Assembly: GCA_021783175.1 (NCBI GenBank)
Contig: JAJXUF010000029.1
Location: 1-31,965, forward strand
Reading direction: 5' to 3'
DNA: 31,965 nt
Origin: Pseudomonadota bacterium
GTDB lineage: Bacteria; Pseudomonadota; Gammaproteobacteria; Acidiferrobacterales; UBA6901
The notes below the pieces were generated by a model. It searched no databases. It was not told the origin of the DNA and saw only the letters and a program-made list of their open reading frames with translations. A program made the position numbers and the translations under genes. Positions 27,474-31,965 of this stretch are shown piece by piece. Positions within the stretch are counted from its first letter, which is position 1, and each line of letters opens with the position of its first letter.

Positions 27474-27932
27474 TCATTTGTACTTCGGCACGAGTCGTGC
27501 CTTTTCAATATCTTTTAATGGCAGTTGGAAACTCTCTTCGTCCACATCAATGACGATCGATTCACCTTCCAAGCCTGCCAGGCGGCCGGTAAAATTTCGC
27601 CGCCCCAAAATCGGTCGCGCCATCCTGACCTTGACCACATCGCCGGCAAATCTCTGAAAATCCTCGCGCTTTACCAGCGGTCTATCAAGACCCGGCGAAG
27701 ACACTTCCAAGGTGTAATGACCTGGAATCGGGTCTTCTACGTCGAGTAACGCGCTAACCTGGTGGCTGACTGTGGCGCAGTCGTCGACCGTTATCCCACC
27801 AAGGCTGTCGATATATACACGCAGGACCGCATTGCCACCCCCTCCTGCCATTTCGACGTCGACAAGATCGAAACCTAGACCCTCAATTACCGGTTCTAGC
27901 AGGGCGCGCAGTTTGGCATTGCCCTCGTGCAT
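27474..27932 (-). CDS. rimP: Ribosome maturation factor RimP
   Basis: 152 residues from the ATG at 27932 (E. coli 150). Needed for 30S maturation. Family landmarks are LRALLEPVIEGLGFDLVDVEMAGGG, VLRVYIDSLGGITVDDCATVSHQVSALLDVEDPIPGHYTLEVSSPGLDRPL and the C-terminal SH3-like FTGRLAGLEGESIVIDV. The ORF is open 14 codons further upstream, but that part is the RNA hairpin and U-rich leader, so the internal ATG is preferred. First gene of the rimP-nusA-infB-rbfA-truB block. Confidence 0.93.
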   Translation of the reverse strand: MHEGNAKLRALLEPVIEGLGFDLVDVEMAGGGGNAVLRVYIDSLGGITVDDCATVSHQVSALLDVEDPIPGHYTLEVSSPGLDRPLVKREDFQRFAGDVVKVRMARPILGRRNFTGRLAGLEGESIVIDVDEESFQLPLKDIEKARLVPKYK

Positions 27933-27955
27933 AAATTCATGCCCCAAAAACGCAA

Positions 27956-27976
27956 AAGTGGGCGCCTGGCCCACTT
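27956..27976 (-). terminator. Hairpin plus U-rich run in the rimP leader (terminator or attenuator)
   Basis: On the minus strand an 8-bp stem (AAGTGGGC and GCCCACTT) with a 5-base loop is followed by TTTTGCGTTTTTGG, an intrinsic-terminator layout. It sits about 24 bases before the rimP ATG and downstream of the predicted transcription start, so it would act on the operon's own leader. It may be an attenuator, or a remnant terminator of an upstream unit. Confidence 0.55.
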
Positions 27977-27999
27977 ATTCCGACTTCTTAGCGGCGCAG

Positions 28000-28028
28000 A
28001 TTATAAGCCTTTTTGCCAAAAGCCACAA
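28000..28028 (-). promoter_or_regulatory. Sigma70-like promoter of the rimP-pnp cluster
   Basis: On the minus strand, TTGTGG (28028-28023), a 17-base spacer and a perfect TATAAT (28005-28000). The expected start of transcription is near 27993, about 60 bases before rimP and upstream of the leader hairpin. Confidence 0.55.
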
Positions 28029-28410
28029 CGGCACTTATAAGTATTAAATCGCCGGCGAGACAACGCTTTAGTTGCAAGTAAACCCGCTTCGATCTCAAGC
28101 ACCGCCTCGCTGGATTATCTCCTATCAGCACTTATTTCCTGGCACCAAACCGACTAACCCCATACTTTTATTAGAACTATTTTACAATGACTGAGGCAGG
28201 CGGCGGCCTCTATCGATTTGAACTCAGCAAGAGCCATCAACCCGACCCTTACGGTTTGGCCATCAATTTGCTCGAGGGTCAACCAAAAACGGCTTGCCAA
28301 GAATTCCTGTCCGCACCACATATTAGCCGGAAAAGGCCCCCCAATACCGGGGTCACGTGAGCTGTCCCCTGTCAGGCTTTCAAGCGCTCGGAGCGGCCGA
28401 CGCCCCGTTA
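28029..28410. other. Non-coding, decayed accessory DNA
   Basis: No credible gene. A 70-codon plus-strand ORF (28218-28430) has no family features. No tRNA is found here, although tRNA genes often precede rimP in gammaproteobacteria. Confidence 0.5.
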
Positions 28411-28527
28411 CTATGTTCCCAGCGGGCTGAGATTGGCATCGACATCGTAGGTCAACGTCGTGCTTCCCCAGACGGCCAATCAGTCGTCAGTGTCGTAGGT
28501 GAGTCTTTCGAAAATAAAAGTGGCTAG
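28411..28527 (-). pseudogene. Fragment of an RHS/YD-repeat gene
   Basis: Reading the minus strand gives RLTYDTDD, a TGA stop, then LAVWGSTTLTYDVDANLSPLGT and a stop at 28411. This is the spacing and wording of the YD repeat of RHS proteins (consensus like YDxxxRLTxxGxTTYTYDxNGNLTS), with two YD motifs about 19 residues apart. Only about one and a half repeats survive. RHS proteins are large polymorphic toxins or surface proteins; this piece is a relic with no function of its own. Confidence 0.5.
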
Positions 28528-28537
28528 GTCGGAATTT

Positions 28538-28616
28538 GACGTCCCCCAGCCTGAGTGGAACTTAGATCAAGAGTACGGTTGTTACCGTAGCGGGTTTTGC
28601 CTTCAGCTGTCTTGCG
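28538..28616 (-). mobile_element. Relic of an IS3-family right end and orfB 3' end
   Basis: Read on the minus strand, this segment aligns with 31884-31963 of the IS3 element at the right of the window: by eye about 13 differences in ~79 bases. It includes the end of orfB and the terminal GGGGGACGTC. In the orfB frame it encodes ARQLKAKPATVTTVLLI against ARQLTAKPATVTTGL in the full element. The rest of the element is not recognisable beyond about 28630, so this is an old fragment in inverted orientation to the full copy. Confidence 0.75.
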
Positions 28617-28630
28617 CACTCCTTCGAGGC

Positions 28631-29051
28631 GAGTGCACCCGACACTAGACTTCAACGACGCGAAAGCCCAAGACTACATTACTTGGAGAGTTTTTGCGCG
28701 AAAACAAAAATTGAAGTCGAAGTTGAGGGTTGAATCGGTCGCCGTCGGAAAGGATACCTGATCAACGTCTGGACACACCGCGCGTGAAAACAAGGTATTA
28801 CGAGTGAGATTGGCGGTCACGGCGATTTCTCCCAAAAAGCGTCCCCGCTGCCGATTTGATGATGCGCACCGCGCTAACCGCCAGCGCGGTGCGAGGCCCA
28901 AAAGCGTTTGGCAGCAATCAATATAGCACATGGCCGTGGCCTGCCTGCGTACGGTTACGCGAGGCTACCCGCGACGCCCACGATGGTCTCAAGAATTCTC
29001 GTATGGGTGACATGCGCTCCCAGTTGAAGGCAGGATACCGGCCGATGATTC
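28631..29051. other. Non-coding region with one strong hairpin
   Basis: No supported gene. An 85-codon minus-strand ORF (28674-28931) lacks family features. A perfect 11-bp stem (CGCACCGCGCT at 28865-28875 with its complement at 28883-28893, 7-base loop) is the only clear structure and has no T tract. Confidence 0.5.
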
Positions 29052-30254
29052 TTACGGTTGTCCCAGAATCCCTGAGTCTGGGGTTCTAAGCCATGGTCCT
29101 GTTCCGTCGACTTGATAACAACATTCCTTCCCAGTATATGGTCCTGCCTTCCAAACTAGGGAAACAGGAGGGTTGGAATCGTCCGTTGCTACGATCGACG
29201 ATGCATAGGGGAAAATATGGTTATTTTCTAGATCAATGTATCTGATAAGAGAGGCATTAATAAAAGTTGCAGGTGCGGCGGCTGATGGGGCATCTTCAAA
29301 CATTGAATCGCGTACTGTCACCCCTTCCACATTGTGCAACGTGATTGCTGTGTAACCGGCGGCAAAGGGCCCCGACAGATGCACGTTGTCAATTATCAAA
29401 CTCTGGAGTGCAACGGGTAACTCAATATCGATATCAGTGTTGCTGGGGCATCCGGACGCCAACTGCTCATCACGTATGTTAGAAAGTCTAAGATGATTAC
29501 TAACTGCGTCAGGCGAGCTGATAGATATCCACCTCAAAATTCCGCACCCTTGCACCATAGCGTTTTCGCCGTCGATCGTTGTGTTCGTGAGCACGACTCC
29601 ATTCTGCATGGTGATGTGCCAATTCGTTCCGATAACCTGGGTATAAAGATTGCTGAAGTGGAAGTGATCGGCATCCAAATAATATGGCCCGTCATCCGGG
29701 TTTACTCCAATAAGTATCGGTTGATTTGCGGAGATATAATCATTATGAAGGATGAATCCCTCCCGACCATTCGTTTGAACTCCAACGCTCTGGCCAGTAG
29801 CATCCGCAAAGCCGCTTATTCGTGTGTTGTCCACTGATATCCAGCTGGAATCCACGACATGCACTGCAGTTTGGGTACAATGCCCATCTCCGTACAGAAA
29901 TAAATTCTGGATCCCTCCATTAAATATGATGTTTGGCCTTGGTTTAGAAAATTCCACCATGTCGCCACAACCGCTGAAATTAAGTTGGGCGGAAGCGGGA
30001 GTATCGGCGTATAGGGTTACGAAATTGTTCGTAATCTGCAATGTGCTGCCGATTTTGTAGGCGCCCGGCGGAAAGTAAACCGCAGTCTGTGGACCGGCTG
30101 ATTCCAGGCATTTGTTGATTGCAGGCGCTGAGTCAACCTGGCCGCTCGGGTCGGCTCCACAGGTTACCACGCTAATTTTGGAGTTCGCTTCGGCGGTACC
30201 ATACAGAAGCAAGAACGACACCAACGACGCTAACAGAAACTTCATAATATTCAT
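29052..30254 (-). CDS. Secreted right-handed beta-helix protein, pectate-lyase-like
   Basis: 400 residues from the ATG at 30254, which follows GGAGGAGGATACGGAA, a very strong ribosome-binding site. The start gives a clean signal peptide: MNIMKFLLASLVSFLLLYG, then cleavage near TAEANS. The longer frame to 30338 is rejected. The mature N-terminus, ISVVTCGADPSGQVDSAPAINKCLESAG...VYFPPGAYKI, is the entry motif of pectate-lyase-3/glycosyl-hydrolase-28-type beta helices. Repeating strands follow with Asn/Asp turns (NNFVTLYAD, IQNLFLYGDG, WISVDNTRISGF, LIIDNVHLSG, VTVRDSMFED, RYIDLENNHIF). No catalytic signature is obvious, so it may be a polysaccharide lyase, hydrolase or surface/phage-tail-spike-like protein. 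Several stretches look more AT-rich than the rest of the window, suggesting transfer. Confidence 0.75.
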   Translation of the reverse strand: MNIMKFLLASLVSFLLLYGTAEANSKISVVTCGADPSGQVDSAPAINKCLESAGPQTAVYFPPGAYKIGSTLQITNNFVTLYADTPASAQLNFSGCGDMVEFSKPRPNIIFNGGIQNLFLYGDGHCTQTAVHVVDSSWISVDNTRISGFADATGQSVGVQTNGREGFILHNDYISANQPILIGVNPDDGPYYLDADHFHFSNLYTQVIGTNWHITMQNGVVLTNTTIDGENAMVQGCGILRWISISSPDAVSNHLRLSNIRDEQLASGCPSNTDIDIELPVALQSLIIDNVHLSGPFAAGYTAITLHNVEGVTVRDSMFEDAPSAAAPATFINASLIRYIDLENNHIFPYASSIVATDDSNPPVSLVWKAGPYTGKECCYQVDGTGPWLRTPDSGILGQP

Positions 30255-30747
30255 TTCCGTATCCTCCTCCAGGTTGAGCATAGATTTTCTATTTTGAGTA
30301 GCGTGGTTTCCTTTGAAATGCGTCCAGCGGAAGTTCATGGTCTTAGCATTTGCGTTTTTGCCTGCGCGATCCTCCCGTCAACCTATCGTGATTTCAAAAA
30401 AGAAAATTCTCGCCTGTTGCCAGCGTACAGCGGCCAAGCACAGCAAGATTTTGAGATAGCTGATGGATCGGTATCGCGTGCGTAGGAAATGTGGAGGCAA
30501 GCGCTCCAATTTGCACGATACCAAATGCTTATTCGCAATTTTTTTTTGGAAAACACAGAGACCTCATCCGCAGGTCTTGCCATTTTCATTATTGTGACCG
30601 CGCCCGAAGGTATTATCCTGACCCAGTGCGCGATTTCTCCTCGTCCAAGTAGGACGTTACGCGGGGTGAGTGAGGAATGTCAAGGGACCGAATTGTCTCA
30701 TCCAAAGTCCGAGTAAAATCGATTTGTCGGATCGCGTAAGCATGCGG
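30255..30747. other. Intergenic, no supported gene
   Basis: About 490 bases between the beta-helix gene and the IS3 element. Short ORFs on both strands lack ribosome-binding sites and family features. There are A/T-rich stretches around 30395-30410 and 30535-30555. No convincing promoter or terminator was found. Confidence 0.5.
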
Positions 30748-30824
30748 TGGAAACGACGTCCCCCCCACCTTTGAGTAGCACCCCGATTTAGAGTCCAATC
30801 ATCAACCAGGACAGGAGATTGGAC

Positions 30825-31089
30825 ATGAAGAAGCGTTTTTCAGACGAACAGATCATCGGCTTTTTGCGCGAGGCCGATGCCGGCGATGCCAGTGAAGGAA
30901 CTCTGTCGCAAGCACGGGTTCTCGGAAGCGAGCTATTACCTGTGGCGCGGTAAGTTCGGCGGGATGGACGTGTCCGATGCCAAGCGCTTGAAGGCCCTCG
31001 AGCTCGAGAACGCCAAACTCAAGAAGCTCCTGGCCGAAGCCATGCTGGAAAAGGAGGTGACCCGCGAGGTGCTGCGAAAAAAGTGGTAA
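30825..31089 (+). pseudogene. IS3 orfA (helix-turn-helix protein), one-base frameshift
   Basis: The ATG at 30825 is preceded by AGGAGA. The frame reads MKKRFSDEQIIGFLREADAG and then shifts. The expected continuation MPVKELCRKHGFSEASYYLW...RLKALELENAKLKKLLAEAMLEKEVTREVLRKKW is found one frame later, from the ATG at 30886. A single extra base near 30885 (GGC-G-ATG instead of GGC-ATG) explains it. Intact, it would be an 87-residue HTH plus leucine-zipper protein that joins OrfB by programmed frameshifting. Confidence 0.85.
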
Positions 31090-31932
31090 CGGCACCACAG
31101 CGCCGGGCCGTGGTGCGGACCATGATGGACTAAGGGGCTCTCGCAGCGTCATGCGCTGCGGGTGGTGAAGATGAGCGCCAGTAGCCTGCGTTACCAGCCA
31201 GTGCCGGATCGCAATGTAGCACTGCGTGCGCGGATCCGGACGCTCGCCTTCCGTCACCGGCGCTACGGGGCCGGGATGATCTATCTGAAGCTGCGCCAGG
31301 CAGGGCTCCTCGTCAATCACAAGCGCATCGACCGGCTCTATGCGCAGGAAAACCTCAAGCTCAAGCGCCGCCGGCGCAAGAAGGTGCCGATCACCGATCG
31401 CCAGCCCTTGGTAAGACCCCAGGCGCCGAACGAGGTCTGGTCGATGGATTTCGTCTTCGATCGCAGTGCTGACGGGCGGGTCATCAAGAACCTGGCTATC
31501 GTCGATGACGCGACCCTTGAGGCCGTCTTGGTCACACCGGAACGGGCCATCGGCGGCCTGGCCGTCACGCGCATCCTCGAGGCGCTTGCCACCAGGCGCG
31601 GCTTGCCCAAGGTGATTCCTACCGATAACGGCAAAGAATTCTGCGCTCGCGCCATGCTCACCTGGGCGCATCAACGAGATATCACCTTGCGTCTCATCGA
31701 GCCCGGCAAACCTAACCAGAATGCCTACATCGAATCGTTCAACGGAAGATTCCGTGACGAGTGCCTCAACGAACACGGGTTCCTCAATCTCGATCACGCC
31801 AGGGTGATCATCGAGGCCTGGCGCCGGGAGTACAACGAGGAGCGACCGAAGAAGGCGCTGGATGGTCTCACCCCGGCTGAGTACGCAAGACAACTGACGG
31901 CAAAACCAGCTACAGTGACAACCGGACTCTAG
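31083..31932 (+). pseudogene. IS3 orfB (DDE integrase/transposase), one-base frameshift near its start
   Basis: The orfB frame begins around GTG 31083 (VVTAPQRRAVVRTMMD), overlapping the end of orfA. A single extra T at 31131 turns GAC-AAG into GAC-TAA and throws the frame. After it, GLSQRHALRVVKMSASSLRYQP continues to the end. The downstream frame (open from 31162) has the HTH_21 region FRHRRYGAGMIYLKLRQAG and the DDE core: WSMDFVFDR (first Asp), IPTDNGKEF (second Asp) and NAYIESFNGRFRDECLNEH (Glu). It ends YNEERPKKALDGLTPAEYARQL. The catalytic core is intact, but a full OrfAB protein cannot be made without correcting two shifts. Confidence 0.85.
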
Positions 31933-31965
31933 ATGGAAGTGCTACTCAGGATGGGGGGACGTCGG

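Larger units (their letters stand above)
30748..31965 (+). mobile_element. IS3-family insertion sequence (IS407-like group)
   Basis: Orf order and protein sequence (MKKRFSDEQIIGFLREADAG in orfA; DDE integrase in orfB) fit the IS3 family, probably the IS407 group. Imperfect inverted repeats of about 30 bp are visible. The left is CGACGTCCCCCCCACC followed by TTTGAGTAGCAC (from 30754). The right, read inward, is CGACGTCCCCCCATCCTGAG followed by TAGCAC (ending at about 31964). IS3 elements usually start with TG, so the true left end may be TGGAAACGACG at 30748 and the matching right end may run a few bases past the window. The target duplication therefore cannot be seen. Both genes are frameshifted. 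Confidence 0.85.

Noticed and set aside
26598..27518. 306-codon plus-strand ORF
   Set aside because: Antisense to nusA and the end of rimP; no domain features or ribosome-binding site.
27977..28220. tRNA gene upstream of rimP, as in many gammaproteobacteria
   Set aside because: No T-loop GGTTCGAATC-type motif, acceptor stem or CCA end could be found on either strand.
30383..30589. 68-codon minus-strand ORF upstream of the beta-helix gene
   Set aside because: No ribosome-binding site or family features; it lies in AT-rich intergenic DNA.

Overview
This window is a chromosomal segment of a proteobacterium, most likely a beta- or gammaproteobacterium. The evidence is the conserved block rimP-nusA-infB-rbfA-truB-rpsO-pnp, a Rep-type (not PcrA-type) helicase, an E. 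coli-like GltA citrate synthase, a YheT-type hydrolase, a CigR-like lipoprotein and Omp85/OmpA outer-membrane proteins. Non-ATG starts are common: TTG for pnp, rbfA, rep and the lipoprotein, and GTG for gltA, the MFS gene and the GGDEF-EAL gene. No rRNA, tRNA or CRISPR array was found. The species cannot be named from the sequence.

Layout. 1-2.3 kb: 3' part of a DAHP synthase (aromatic biosynthesis), a convergent small lipoprotein with a perfect 13-bp hairpin over its stop, and an MFS exporter. 2.3-5.4 kb (minus): gltA, a possible small membrane protein and a one-POTRA Omp85-like barrel with eight copies of a 15-bp minisatellite. 5.4-8.8 kb: an alpha/beta hydrolase and a divergent GpsA-like dehydrogenase, separated by a dead but complete ISL3-family element (1359 bp, imperfect inverted repeats, intact 8-bp target duplication ATTGTAAA). 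9-13.4 kb: rep, a GGDEF-EAL protein that starts inside its GGDEF domain, and a LacA/Maa-type acetyltransferase. 13.5-16.4 kb: an RssA-like patatin, an inner-membrane-anchored OmpA-domain protein and a small conserved hypothetical. 16.4-19.4 kb: acetyl-CoA synthetase overlapping a YheT-like hydrolase, ending at a strong hairpin terminator facing pnp.

19.5-28 kb (minus) is the translation and RNA-metabolism cluster rimP, nusA, infB, rbfA, truB, rpsO, pnp. It has a promoter with a hairpin and U-rich leader before rimP, a second promoter inside the end of truB for rpsO, and a large branched hairpin between rpsO and pnp, where E. coli carries its RNase III/PNPase autoregulatory site.

28-32 kb is the accessory end. 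About 1 kb of decayed DNA holds a fragment of an RHS/YD-repeat gene and the 3' end of an IS3-type orfB in reverse orientation. Then come a secreted beta-helix (pectate-lyase-like) protein and an IS3-family element whose orfA and orfB each carry a one-base insertion. The relic is about 84% identical by eye to the end of this element.

I found no convincing new multi-gene system. The most useful leads are the GpsA-like protein lacking the family's Arg/Asn substrate-binding pair, the repeat-bearing Omp85 protein with its small upstream ORF, the leader structures in the rimP-pnp cluster, and the layered mobile-element debris at the right end.
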